Part shown: piece by piece, positions 26,614 through 36,747 of the stretch
Layout: the number at the start of each line of letters is the position of its first letter
Numbering within the stretch: the first letter of the stretch is position 1
Assembly (NCBI RefSeq): GCF_017916325.1
Contig: NC_090171.1
Location: forward strand, 110,001-147,500
DNA: 37,500 bases
Direction of reading: 5' to 3'
From: Leishmania martiniquensis
Taxonomy: Eukaryota; Euglenozoa; Kinetoplastea; Trypanosomatida; Trypanosomatidae
Program-made: the position numbers and the translations under genes
Notes under the pieces: generated by a model
Databases searched by the model: none
The model's input: only the letters and a program-made list of their open reading frames with translations
What the model was told of the DNA's origin: nothing

Positions 26614-28125
26614 TCACGCCTCGCGCAGTCTGAGCGGCCCTCCACCCGCGCCGGGCACGTGCGCCAGCCCAACCTGAAAGAAGTTCAGCTTCACCACATT
26701 GAACGTGCCCAAGCAGCACATCAAAACGCCGAAGGCGAGCGTCACCCACGTCATAATCACATGTCCCCACCCCACCACTTCCGTCGTCCAGTAGCCGGAG
26801 CGCAGCGCGAAGAGAGCGGGGAGTAAGAAGGAGAGGGACCCGCCGCAGATGCCACCAAGCAAGTCGAAGAGAATGTGGATGTTTGGCAAAGCGATTCCGA
26901 TGATCAGCGCCAGCAGGGCGAGGAGGCCGGCGGTGGCGCTGGACATAAACTCCGGCACCGGATTCTCCTCGGCGCGGTAGCCCATTGCCATGACCACCGA
27001 GTCACGCGTTGGAAAGATTGTTAAAGGAAACGCCATCGTGAGGGAGACAACCATGCCGAGGTACGCGATTAGCGCGGTGCTCGAGTCGAGGTGGTTCGAA
27101 AAATTCACCAGCACGTTTTGGCTCACCACGTCGCCGAAGCTCATGGCACCAAAGACACCGGTAACCGTGTAAATGACGGTGACGGCTGCCATGGAGTACG
27201 CTGTGCACCGTCGCATTCGCTCCACTGAGCGGTCTTTGAGCTCCTCATAGATCGTCTGCGCCACCGGCTGACAGCAGTAGCTGAACACGAGTGTCGTCAG
27301 CGACCCGACGGTCCCCGAGTCCCAGCGAGCTAGGGGCACACTCAAGGCGGTATGAATGACAGCGTCAAGCCTCGAGCCACTCGTGTACTTCCCGCTCTCC
27401 TGCAGAAAGCGCTCCACGACGGCGCCAGCGAGCAGGAGGGTAGAAAAGGCGCCAATGACGGAGGCGTAGCGCAGCGTGTGGATCCTGCGAGCGAGCGACA
27501 AGGGAAGCATGACAACAGCCCAGAACAGCACCATGGCCGTGCGACGGTCCACCTTGTCGGACAACCCAACCGCTTGAAAGAGCGGCACAATGAAGTCGCC
27601 CATCATCACGATGTACATAACAGCCGAGCCCCAGCAGAAGACGACGATCATCGCGGCTGTTAGCTTCTCCGTGATGGGCCCGACCAAGCCCATGGCGACC
27701 TCCTCATATGTCATGAGTTTCGTCAAGGCACTAACCTTCGCCAGTAGACACACGCTGTAGACGGTGAGGCAGCAGACGAGAATGAGAAGGACGGTGCCGA
27801 TGAGCGTCCCGCAGTGCAGCATCGCATACGGCAGTGCGAGCACACCGGCGCCAAAAGTGGCCGAGGCAAGATTAAACGCGCTCGAAATCACGCCGCCGCC
27901 CTCAGCCATGTAGTACCGCTCCAGCAACATGGGTGAGAACGCCATCAGGATTCGGTCGCGCCGCGTGTACACCGGTACACTGTGGGCCCGTCGCATGTCG
28001 CTTCTGCTCACGTGATTTGCATCTGCGTCGTTGAAGATGCCATGCGAGTACGCCGGGCGCAGCCGGGCTCCACGTGGCAGTATGGGGCTCGTTTCACTGA
28101 GGTTTGGCTCATCCCCACTCACCAT
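26614..28125 (-). CDS. Amino acid permease (AAAP family)
   Basis: This 503-residue membrane protein should move amino acids across the plasma membrane or an internal membrane, probably coupled to protons. After a hydrophilic N-terminal part (about 1-70), the first membrane region shows the family signature ISSAFNLASATFGAGVLALPYAML (about 79-102). About ten further hydrophobic segments follow, to the last at about 460-485, which fits the 11 segments of the AAAP family. Other family-like parts are VFSYCCQPVAQTIYEEL (around 280) and NVLVNFSNHL (about 333). Leishmania carries many AAAP genes for arginine, lysine, proline/alanine and others. The substrate cannot be told from the sequence. The frame extends to 28155 only through a TTG, so the ATG at 28125 is the start. 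The AG at 28231-28232 gives a leader of about 105 nt. Confidence 0.93.
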   Translation of the reverse strand: MVSGDEPNLSETSPILPRGARLRPAYSHGIFNDADANHVSRSDMRRAHSVPVYTRRDRILMAFSPMLLERYYMAEGGGVISSAFNLASATFGAGVLALPYAMLHCGTLIGTVLLILVCCLTVYSVCLLAKVSALTKLMTYEEVAMGLVGPITEKLTAAMIVVFCWGSAVMYIVMMGDFIVPLFQAVGLSDKVDRRTAMVLFWAVVMLPLSLARRIHTLRYASVIGAFSTLLLAGAVVERFLQESGKYTSGSRLDAVIHTALSVPLARWDSGTVGSLTTLVFSYCCQPVAQTIYEELKDRSVERMRRCTAYSMAAVTVIYTVTGVFGAMSFGDVVSQNVLVNFSNHLDSSTALIAYLGMVVSLTMAFPLTIFPTRDSVVMAMGYRAEENPVPEFMSSATAGLLALLALIIGIALPNIHILFDLLGGICGGSLSFLLPALFALRSGYWTTEVVGWGHVIMTWVTLAFGVLMCCLGTFNVVKLNFFQVGLAHVPGAGGGPLRLREA

Positions 28126-28230
28126 CTTGGTAGAGGCGGTTGAATGAAATAGCAAGTGTGTGTGTGTGTGTTCGTGTGCTTATATGGATAAGCGGAAGCG
28201 CAGCGTAAGGGTGGGCCCTCGCGACCGGTG

Positions 28231-28295
28231 CTGACGAGAGGGAACGTGGTGAGTAGCAACAGCGACAAAAAGAAAAAAGAGAGCGCGTGCAGACA
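28231..28295 (-). promoter_or_regulatory. Spliced-leader acceptor and pyrimidine tract of the permease gene
   Basis: The minus strand has a T-rich run at about 28265-28290 and a C/T stretch up to CTCGTCAG, with AG at 28231-28232. Confidence 0.6.
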
Positions 28296-28996
28296 CGCGG
28301 CGAATGCCGAGCCGCTTATCGGTAGCGCAGAAGAAACAGGAGAGCGAAACAGTGGGTCGCAGAAAACACACATAGACGCACACACGCACACGCACATGCA
28401 CACACGCAGGAACGGAAGAAAGCAGATGATCAGCACTGCATCATCACCGACTGGCACGTGTGTGTAGAGAAATGAGGGCCGGTCCACCACACTCAAAGTG
28501 GCTCGTAAGGCGACGCGTGCGACGGCGGGGGGAGAGGGGAAGGCGGATGCGATGAGAATTGGAGAGCGCGCACGGCAACGAAAAATCCGCTACAGGAGCG
28601 AACAGCAGAAAAGGAGCCGTGCCGAACGGGCGCGAAAGAGGCGGTGTTGGCGCCGTTGCAGAGAAGCAAAGGTCTGCTGTCGGCGCTCTCAAGGAGAAAA
28701 AAGGGGGTCTAGAGAGGAAGTTTAGGCAAAGAAGCGAGCGGCCAGGGATGCGGATGGACGCAGGGGGACGCGCACGCGAGGAAGGCAGCCAAGGAGGAGG
28801 ACGGTGCCCCGTCCCTCTCCACGGTGTGTATGAGGGTGCGAAATGGTGCGCGTATGTGCGTATGCTTGTACGTGTGGTGTAAAAAAGAAAAAATAGGTGA
28901 AGTTCAAGAGAGAGAGAGACGCACGCACGCACAGTGTAGAAAGAGAAGTAGATGAGGGCACGGCAAATGAAATATGCCCCCGAGTTCCTCTCCCCA

Positions 28997-29018
28997 TGCC
29001 TCCCTCCCTCCCTCCCTC
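28997..29018. repeat. (CCCT)n tract
   Basis: Four to five CCTC units in a row, in the gap downstream of TFIIA gamma. Confidence 0.8.
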
Positions 29019-29326
29019 CGCTGCGCAGTCGGTGTACCCTAAACGTTCTGAGTCGTTCACTGTTTCGCGTTTGCTTTGGGCCTACCGCGGCTCAAGTTGG
29101 TCCAGACGACGCTCTTGCATGCAATATCCGCTCCTGCAACCACACAAGTCAGCGCAGTCAGTTAATCACGTGTGTGAGACGCGAGGATCCAGTAGTACTG
29201 GAGGGAAGTAACGAGGGAGGGGAGGGCTGGCTACAGCTGAAGTGATGCAGCTGCTCGTACGTCACTTTACGTTGGCGATTGATTTCTACGCTGTCCTTTT
29301 GCAAACTGCTGAAGCGAGTGCGTCAG

Positions 29327-29344
29327 TGTGTGTGTGTGTGTGTG
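29327..29344. repeat. (GT)n microsatellite
   Basis: Nine GT units in the gap downstream of TFIIA gamma. Confidence 0.85.
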
Positions 29345-30314
29345 GTGTCTGTGGCGAGGAGGATATTAATGCGCGAGTTGGTATGCACAGTCGATGACAG
29401 AAGAGGAAGAGGAAGTGAGGCGCGTGTACGTGAGCCACCTCCACCCTTGTCTAGGCCTCATCTCCGTAAGTGCATCATGACAAGAGATAGAAGAGGGAGG
29501 GAAGGACAGCAGACCCCCGGCAGCTCTGAGTCGCACTCACAGCAAAGAAAAACAAAGAGGGAGCGGGACTCGAAAGGGTCATCACGAGCAGCGTGCACAG
29601 CGACCTTTGCCCACGCTCTTTTGTCAAGCTCGCCTGCATCTAAGAAATGCCCCCGCATCATTCAAGAGCTGTGCGTAATGGCATGTGAAGCCACTATCTC
29701 TAAGGAGGAAAAGAGCTGACACTCGCAACAGGAAAACTTCCCTCTCTTTGCTTCGCCTTCACTCCACCGTGCCTAGCTCGCTCACCATCTCTTCCGTACC
29801 CTCTTCACCTCCGACAGAAGCAAGGGTGCGCGCACAGCACGCCTCTACACATGCCCTCCACCACTCAAGCATGTTCATCGTATTTCTCCTTGGCATCAAG
29901 AGCACCCCGGTCGTTGCTCTGCAGCGTATAAGCACAGGCACAGACGGTGGAGCACACGCACACACACACACCAGCTGCCACAGGAAGCAGCGCACTCCAT
30001 TGCGGCACGATCCAGCATTTTTTTTTACTACCCCAAGCATCTGCATCACGACGAAGCTCGTACCGGCAGGCATAGCAATGGCAGCAGTAGCGACAGCGAC
30101 AGCCCAAGAGAGAGAGAGCAATAGGTACGCGAGCAAGGTGGATGAGGGCTCCTTGCAATACGCCGTGTCGCACGCCCTCCCCCCCCACCTCCGCCATGCA
30201 AGCAGAGCCTGCATGGCAGCGAAGTCAGCACAGTCCCTTTCGCCTCTCCTGCCGCCAAGCCACAAATGCGCCGTGCGCTCCCTCACTTCATCAGGGCGCG
30301 CAGTGGCAAACGTT

Positions 30315-30854
30315 TCATGTGCGACGCTTCAGAAGGGCACGGGACTGCTTCGCCTGTGTGGCGCCGGACCGGGCACCGATGTCCTTGAGACGTACTCTCA
30401 GGTAGTCCAGCTGGATCTTCTCGGATACGCCCAGCTCGTTGCGCACCTCAACCGTCGGGTCTTTCAGTAGCAACGTCCACTCATCATCCACCAAACGGTA
30501 GACAGGAAAGGCGATGTCACTGTCGTCCAACAGCGCCCCATAACTCTGCGATGCGGAACTGGACTTTCCACCGATCCCCTCCGCGCCATCAGCTCCACAT
30601 CCCTCCTCCGCATCAGCTGGAACGTACAGTTCTGAAGCGACCGGCGTCACCGCAACGTATCCGCCTCCGTCGGCGGAGGCGGGCGGTGGAGTATGCACAG
30701 AAATGCGAGACATGAGAGGCGCATCAGCAACTGCAGCCTGCATGGCCGCATCGAAAACGCTCCATATCTCCTCCTCCTGGCGCGCTGTGAGCGCCGGTTG
30801 GATCTCCGCCAGTGCAGCCGCGAGTGCGAGCCCTGGAATGCTCTGACGATACAT
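30315..30854 (-). CDS. TFIIA gamma subunit (small subunit, TFIIA-2)
   Basis: TFIIA stabilises TBP on promoter DNA. In trypanosomatids a divergent TFIIA works with the TBP-related factor TRF4 and SNAPc, mainly at the spliced-leader RNA promoter. The 179-residue protein starts MYRQSIPGLALAAALAEI, which aligns with the N-terminal helices of the family (Y-R-x-(S/T)-x-x-G-x-x-L-x-x-x-L-x-x-I). The helix pair runs to about residue 43. The C-terminal beta domain is clear at about 117-157: FPVYRLVDDEWTLLLKD, matching the Y-R-x-x-D-x-x-W-T-x-x-L-x-D core of TFIIA gamma, then VSEKIQLDYLRVRLKD. Between the halves about 65 residues of Pro/Ala/Gly/Ser-rich sequence are inserted. The usual family length is near 110. 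The frame is open to 31229, but only the part from 30854 fits the family. Confidence 0.85.
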   Translation of the reverse strand: MYRQSIPGLALAAALAEIQPALTARQEEEIWSVFDAAMQAAVADAPLMSRISVHTPPPASADGGGYVAVTPVASELYVPADAEEGCGADGAEGIGGKSSSASQSYGALLDDSDIAFPVYRLVDDEWTLLLKDPTVEVRNELGVSEKIQLDYLRVRLKDIGARSGATQAKQSRALLKRRT

Positions 30855-30876
30855 GGGTATCCTCCGCGACGCGTAA

Positions 30877-30935
30877 CTTGATTTTTTGGGGGGGCGGCAC
30901 GCCACGTAAGCAAGTAGAGAATATGGCAACCCCAA
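30877..30935 (-). promoter_or_regulatory. Putative spliced-leader acceptor of TFIIA gamma
   Basis: A C-run and mixed pyrimidines on the minus strand (about 30886-30930) are followed by ATCAAG, with AG at 30877-30878. The signal is weaker than for the other genes. Another AG lies at about 30862-30863. Confidence 0.35.
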
Positions 30936-33018
30936 GGAAGCGCCTACCACTTGACAAGCCGCGTTGCGAACTGCGTGTGAGGTGATGAGCGGGGGATATT
31001 GCGAGCGGAGCAAGATACGCGTAAGTAAAGGGGAATAGGTGCTAAGAAAGTGGGGAGGGCCAGTGAAGCACAAGATAGCCATCGCGTGAAAGACGCCTGT
31101 GCTCGCCAGGGCGGGCAATACACACGCGCGCAAACAGTCGGCTTCCCTATCCCGAAAGGTAGCCGCTCCTTTGTGTGTGTGCGTTTGTGCCTGTGTCCCG
31201 CATGAGAATGACCGAGAAACGACACGCACATGCTGAAGTGTATCCGTGCAGCTGACTTCTTACCCGCACGTGAGGTCCACGCGTTAGAGGAAGAGGAGTA
31301 CCCAATGGTCGTGCGGATGGATGCCACTCACTGGATGACCACAATTTGGAGACGGGTGTAAAAAAGAAAAAACCTCAGGTATTTGTCTTGGTGTCTCTGT
31401 CCAGGGGCATACACAGCTGCAGCTGTTTCGGAACGCCGTCGCCGTCGCCGTCGCCGCCGCTGCTGCAAAGCCAAACGCCGAAGAGGTGACTCGGCTCCTT
31501 TTCTGCTTCTCAACGTGCCGGTGCGCTTCAGTCACCCACGCTGAGAATCGCATAGCACGCGAAGAGGAGTGGACAGGGAAGGCCACATGGCGCAGCACCC
31601 ACAGCAGCGTCAGCGAGTACCAAGTGGGGGGGAGCGGGGGGTGAGGGGAGGAAAGGGGGGATTCAGAGTGAGCGAGAGGGTGTAAAAAGGGGGCACCCAC
31701 ACACGCAGAAAAGAGCAAGGAAACTCGCCGAAGGGGAGCAGAAGCCTGTCACGCTGGCGTACACACACACACATTCCAACAAGCGCCTGTACAGGTGTCG
31801 TGAAGACAGTCTTCCCCACTACCTCCGCCCACGTCCTCTTTGACGCCCACACAGCCCTCCCTCACCTGCATTCGCGAGCGTTGGTGGAGCGCCCCCGCTC
31901 CCGCGCCGACACTGGCGTGCGCCACGCCGCAAACGTGGCATCGCCCACTGAGTACTCTGTCATGTGCATGTGTGTATATATATATATGTGTGTGTGAAGA
32001 GTTGGCATAGCCAAAACCCACGCGCGAGTCCAAAGACGAATAAGGGCGGACCAAAGGAGAGCAGCTGAGGCGTGAGGCCTCTGTTTGCCTACAGCAGCCC
32101 CACCCGCGTTCCCTCCTAACCACCTGTTCGCAGCACTCATCCAATCGTATCGGCAGTTCCTCATGCGCGAGTGCCTCTCGCACGTGCCACATCCCTCGCC
32201 CCTCTTCTCCTTTGGGCCTACTCAAGAAGAGCACCCTGTTTTTCCTCGTGAGCGCTTTCGCATGCGCATCCGCGAGTGGACAGGCGCGTGCCCCGCGGGG
32301 GGGGCTGGCGAGTTGAAGAGGAAGGCGCCAACGGGGAAGCTGAGCGGCACTGCGTAAAAGAGGAGCTTTTTCAGAGAGGGGGGCCGCACACAGACAAAAA
32401 CGAAAAGCGGAGCACAGGAAACCAAAAGTGCCGCGATAGCAGCATCGGCAATGGGTCACGACCGCTGGGCAGCGGAGGCGGTAAATAAGAAGCCGTTTTT
32501 TCAGCTCCAGCAGGCACGGGCATGCTCGTGTGCGTAGGGGGGGAGAAGGTGGGCATGGTGTCCTGTGCTTCAACCCACTGGCTCGGGGCGCCATGCCCAT
32601 TCTTGCTGGCCTGTGTTGCACCTAGTACACACCGCAATGGCCACGTAGGTACACACAAAAGCACACGCGAACACGTTCTGCTGTGTCCCTGCCTCGCGCC
32701 ACCACAGCGACAGAGAAGAAAGACAAGAAAAGAGTTAAGCTGTTGTCTCGAATATTCCTGTGCCCGCCGGCCTCATCACCTGCCAGTGTCGATCTTCCAT
32801 CTACTTCGGCAGCACCGTGCGCGTGTACAGAACTCCATTACGCAGTGGCGAAATCGATAGAGAGAGAGAAAGAGGCAGTGGCCGCACCACGAGGAGTGTG
32901 AGATCAAAGAGCCCGTCCTGTATCGCGCTCTCTCGCCGTACCGCCCACGTCTCCGACGACGCTCTGCTGAGTGCGTCGTTGCCACTTGTCACGCTGGCCC
33001 CTTTCCCCTCATTGCCCG
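30936..33018. other. Intergenic region between the helical-repeat protein gene and TFIIA gamma
   Basis: 2.1 kb with no supported gene. A short TA tract lies at about 31975-31987, flanked by GT repeats, and there are C-runs and purine runs. Minus-strand frames such as 31749-32621 are Arg/Cys/Ser-rich with overlapping alternatives and no domain. It should hold the 3' UTR of the helical-repeat protein gene. Confidence 0.55.
31975..31987. repeat. (TA)n tract flanked by GT repeats
   Basis: Six TA units between two short GT runs, in the gap upstream of TFIIA gamma. Confidence 0.8.
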
Positions 33019-34467
33019 CTAACAGGAGCCTGGAGAGGGAATAGTAATGCCGTACACCTTCGCCAAAAACTGCCGGCGCTCCTCCAGCGTCGCCTTGACC
33101 TTTGGAAGCATGTCGGTCTTCGATTCCCACATCATGAGCGACGGCGTCGCCCGCAGCTCCTCCAGCATCCTGGTCTGAGCCTCATTATGCACGTTCAACG
33201 ACGCGCATGCCCACAGTGCGTTCACCCGCGCAGAAGGAGCCATCGCCACACCCGGGTACGCCGCGAACAGCTGCGTGCACACAAAGATGAGCTCGTCGTT
33301 GCGCTCCTGCACGGCAGCGAAGCTGCTGAGAATGCTCGCAGCGTCCACCACGCTCACATACCCACCCTGCCTGTGTAGCGCAACGAGGCGGGACGCGAGC
33401 AGCGGAAAGAGTTCTGCGTCGAAGAGGTCAAAGGCGCTCAGCGCATTCAAGACGGTAGCGATCTCGTCGGCGCGAAAGTCGGCTGCCACTTTGCAGGCGC
33501 GCTCTGCCAGGGCGCCAAGCACATCCTCGGAGGCAACATCCGCCTCGTAGTAGGCATTGGTGACCTTCGCGATGGACGCGGCGTCGAAGGTATCAGCAAG
33601 GGCAACTGTCCTGGCGCCAAGGCTTTCCATGACCTCCGCCTTTCCACGCCCCGCGCGCACCACGCACGAGACCAGAGAGGCCATGAGAGGCGCTTGAAGC
33701 TCATTCAGCTGCCCCAGCAGCCGCTGCTCGTAGGCGCTGAAGAGGTCCTCGTCAATCTGATGTAGCTCCGTGAATGCTTCTAGGATGGTGAGGCTAATGA
33801 TCGGTGACGCCTCCGCCGCCTTGCGCAGAGCGTGGTCTCTAAGGGTCAACATTAGAGCAGGGTGCAGGAACTTGACGCGAGAAACGGCATAGGCCACGTT
33901 TGCGATGTGCGCAAGTGCCACACGAGGATCCTTGAGCGCCGTGGCGCCGTTGTCGCACAAGGCCTTGTAAAGCCCAGGGTGGTGCACCTCTGATCGACCG
34001 TAGGCATTGATGAGCACCGCCGTCGTCACAGCGTCCATCGTCCCCGCCTTTTTGCGCAGAAACGGAATGAACGTGAAGAGCACCTCGTGGAGCTGCCCAC
34101 TGCGAAGAACCAGGCAGCTGTGGACAATGCGGGCTAGCGACGCCACGTCCATGCTCTGCTCGCCCTCCGCGGTCATACAGGCCTCCAACACGGCAGTGAA
34201 GGGCTGACCCTTCGTCGTGTCAATGCGTAGTAGTGAGGCGACGTAGCATATTTTGCTTGCGTTGGCGGGCGTGTAGGCGGTCTTGAGGTCTTCTAGCACC
34301 TCTACCTCGTACAGCTGTCGCCCGTAGCGAAGCAGCTCCGTCCGTCGGTCCTGTGCCGTCTGCAGCTGCTGTTGCACCTGCTCTATTGAAGAAACAAACG
34401 AATTTGTGGCGATGGCGCGGGTAACCACAAAAGGTACAGTGGGCTGGCAGGCGAAAAGGCGGCGCAT
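33019..34467 (-). CDS. Mitochondrial helical-repeat protein (OPR/FAST-like)
   Basis: I infer a 482-residue mitochondrial protein, probably RNA-binding. The N-terminus MRRLFACQPTVPFVVTRAIATNSF is basic, hydroxylated and acid-free, a good mitochondrial presequence. From about 75 to 430 it is made of paired helices with a recurring pattern: AVLINAYGRSEV, HIANVAYAVSRV, SLTILEAFTEL, LMASLVSCVVRAG, SIAKVTNAYYEAD, IATVLNALSAFDLFD, AASILSSFAAVQE and NALWACASLNV, spaced about 35-45 residues. Repeats of this kind occur in octotricopeptide (OPR) and FASTK-type proteins and in kinetoplastid mitochondrial RNA-processing and ribosome-assembly factors. I see no catalytic RAP domain at the end. The frame extends to 34506 only through a TTG, so the ATG at 34467 is the start. 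The AG at 34604-34605 is a good acceptor. Confidence 0.85.
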   Translation of the reverse strand: MRRLFACQPTVPFVVTRAIATNSFVSSIEQVQQQLQTAQDRRTELLRYGRQLYEVEVLEDLKTAYTPANASKICYVASLLRIDTTKGQPFTAVLEACMTAEGEQSMDVASLARIVHSCLVLRSGQLHEVLFTFIPFLRKKAGTMDAVTTAVLINAYGRSEVHHPGLYKALCDNGATALKDPRVALAHIANVAYAVSRVKFLHPALMLTLRDHALRKAAEASPIISLTILEAFTELHQIDEDLFSAYEQRLLGQLNELQAPLMASLVSCVVRAGRGKAEVMESLGARTVALADTFDAASIAKVTNAYYEADVASEDVLGALAERACKVAADFRADEIATVLNALSAFDLFDAELFPLLASRLVALHRQGGYVSVVDAASILSSFAAVQERNDELIFVCTQLFAAYPGVAMAPSARVNALWACASLNVHNEAQTRMLEELRATPSLMMWESKTDMLPKVKATLEERRQFLAKVYGITIPSPGSC

Positions 34468-34603
34468 CCTACCAATGGGTGCGGAGCTTTGGCGGCGCTG
34501 CAGCAACTTCTCGTTGGATCGGCACGGCCTGAAAGTTCAGGGCTACAGAATCGAAGCGCTTCCACCACGAACGAATGTGCCGCGAGTCCAGACAAAAGAG
34601 CGG

Positions 34604-34640
34604 CTGGGAGGACAAAGAGGGAAGAAGAAAAGCCGTACCC
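34604..34640 (-). promoter_or_regulatory. Spliced-leader acceptor and pyrimidine tract of the helical-repeat protein gene
   Basis: The minus strand has a C/T-rich tract at about 34606-34640 ending in CCCAG, with AG at 34604-34605. The leader would be about 136 nt. Confidence 0.6.
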
Positions 34641-36747
34641 TCCTGAGCGACAGCCTGCTGGGCTCCTCTGTGCGACGCAGGTAACGGGGACACTTCGCGC
34701 TGAGGGGTGGGAGGTACGCGACGAGGGTACGACGCGAGCAACGCTGTGCGTCGGACTTTCGTATATATGTTGGCGACAGCGAGGGAACGTGACTGCTGTG
34801 GAAGCGCACGCGGCCGTTTGGATGGAGATCGGCTGTGACGCACCCTTCAAGGATTCCTGCAGTCCCGTGAGCAGAGGCGCGGGAGCACGCACGAGAGGAG
34901 AGAAGCACAAGAGGAAGGTGCACACGAACGAGTGGGAAGCTCCGCGCGCGCCACGAACACCACATGGGAAAAAGGCTTCTCCGCAGCGCCGCCTTGCACA
35001 GCATGTCCGCCGATGCACCCAAAAATGCCTCGCAAGGATGAAGAGGATGCAGAGGAGCAGATGCAACGGCCGAGTAGTGCACCGCGGAAACGCCAAGAGA
35101 CACGAGTGAGAAAGAGAGAAAAGGCCTTGCACCACAATCGCCCTCTTGCCCCTCGCGACACCATTCGCAAAATTGCCCACGTTGTCCTCCCTTCGAGTCG
35201 ATACACACCTACGCAAATACATGCACACAGCCCCTATTCTCAGACCACTGAACGGGCTCGTGGAGAGTGCTGTGAATGACGGCAACGAAAAGCGCAGCGC
35301 TTCACTGGCACTGAGTTCACCTTTCGGGTAGATGAGATAGAGCGTTAGGGTGAAGGGTGTCTGCCCCTCGTCCCTCTCCCTTTTTTTGTTGGTGTTGCTC
35401 CTGAATGCTCGATCGAGGAATCTAGTACATTACAGGCATGCGCGCACCCGCGCAGACAGACACGCGTGAGGCTACCAGTGCCACAGAAGAGGCGCGCCTG
35501 TCGAACGGCAGCCGAAGTGAAAAAGAGAGCAGTGTGTACCGCATAGTGGTCGTGGAAAGACTGATGCGCACACTCAGAAGGGGCGGTAGAGAGAGGGGGA
35601 AAACACGCAGCCGCCGGTAGAAACGGTTTGGGGAAGGGGGAGTAAAGAGCACCTCTCTAATAGTGATGTGCGCGTGCGTGAAGAACTGAAACGGAAAAGA
35701 AAAGGCCAAAATGAAGAAAGCGCGACAAGACGAAACTGTACGAAGACGACAAGAAGGAAGTTGGGAGACGGAGAAACAGTGGAGGAGGCGAGGGCTGAAA
35801 GGGGGGCGATGCCAGTCAACGGCGCAGCAGCGCGTGCGTGCAAGTCGTTGAAACGCCATGTATAAAGTGATCCCATCGCAACACAGGCACCACAATGCGA
35901 GAAAAACGCCAAGTATGTGGGGGGAGGGGGGCATGTGGCAGTGACACACCCCAGCGGGGTGTGTCACCTTGTTTGAAACCTAAAGAAGAACCACCGCTAC
36001 GATCAACTCTCTCCCTCCTCCTCCACATCCCCCCGCCTCCGACTGCGCTCCATCGCTGCTGCCCAGCGCCCCGAGACTGGCACGCTTTGATCGCATAAAG
36101 GCGACGCGACACGAGAAGGAAAAGGCAAAGAAGAGCGGAAAGGGGAGAGAGTGAGAACGGCGATGCGCCCTTCCTTTCAGAAATCCCCCCGCAATGCATT
36201 CGTTGCCTTTTCGAGTGCAGTACGCTCTCCGTGCCTCAGCTGTGCATCGCGGCAATGCTGACAAGCGTGCGAGCACAATACGGAGACGCCACGCCCCCCC
36301 TCCAGATGCACAGAGGGGACGGAGAGGAGACGAGCTAGTACGAAAAAGAGGGCTATGGGCCCCCAAACAATTTGAGCAGTGGCGGCATCCCGAGTGGAAA
36401 GCACGCACCACACCTCATCTCCTCCGCCAAAGGGGCGCACGAACGCATGCAATCCCGCAGACAATAAGACCTTGAAACAGATTAGCAACTGTAGTGGTAC
36501 ACGGCATCGTCACGGCGAGCGTCGCCCCAGTGACGGCTACACGTAAAGCAAGCAAACGGGGGAACGGGGGAAGGGGAAAAAAACGGCAGTGCACGAACGG
36601 GACAGCTCCTCGTCGGTGACTTCGAGCATTGGCATGAAGGGGCTACAAGGAGGTTGCGGAAAGCGCCTGTAGAGGGGGACGGAAGAGAGCTTCACTACGA
36701 TTCGTTCCCCCTCCCCCAATACAAAGCCGCGCACAGCAGCCTGGCAT
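34641..36747. other. Intergenic region left of the right-edge partial gene
   Basis: 2.1 kb without a supported gene. It should contain the 3' UTR of the right-edge gene and spacer. The notable element is a perfect hairpin at 35941-35967. Large open frames on both strands (for example 34489-35109 plus, 34383-35285 minus) overlap each other and have no domain. Confidence 0.55.
35941..35967. repeat. Perfect inverted repeat, 12-bp stem with 3-nt loop
   Basis: GTGACACACCCC at 35941-35952 pairs exactly with GGGGTGTGTCAC at 35956-35967 around the loop AGC. The stem is GC-rich (8 of 12 pairs) and would be very stable in RNA of either strand. It lies about 780 nt downstream of the stop codon of the right-edge gene in transcription order. 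Confidence 0.95.

Larger units (their letters stand above)
28296..30314. other. Intergenic region between the TFIIA gamma and permease genes
   Basis: 2.0 kb without a supported gene. It contains CA tracts (about 28370-28405), CCCT repeats at about 28997-29018, a (GT)n tract at 29327-29344 and an A-run around 28880. It should hold the 3' UTR of TFIIA gamma and untranscribed or removed spacer. Plus-strand frames running into the TFIIA region (29685-30470) are shadows. Confidence 0.55.

Noticed and set aside
29685..30470. Plus-strand 261-codon open frame
   Set aside because: It overlaps the well-supported TFIIA gamma gene on the opposite strand and has low-complexity composition.
30855..31229. 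125-codon N-terminal extension of TFIIA gamma
   Set aside because: The family N-terminus fits exactly at the ATG at 30854, and the upstream part has no match and is biased.
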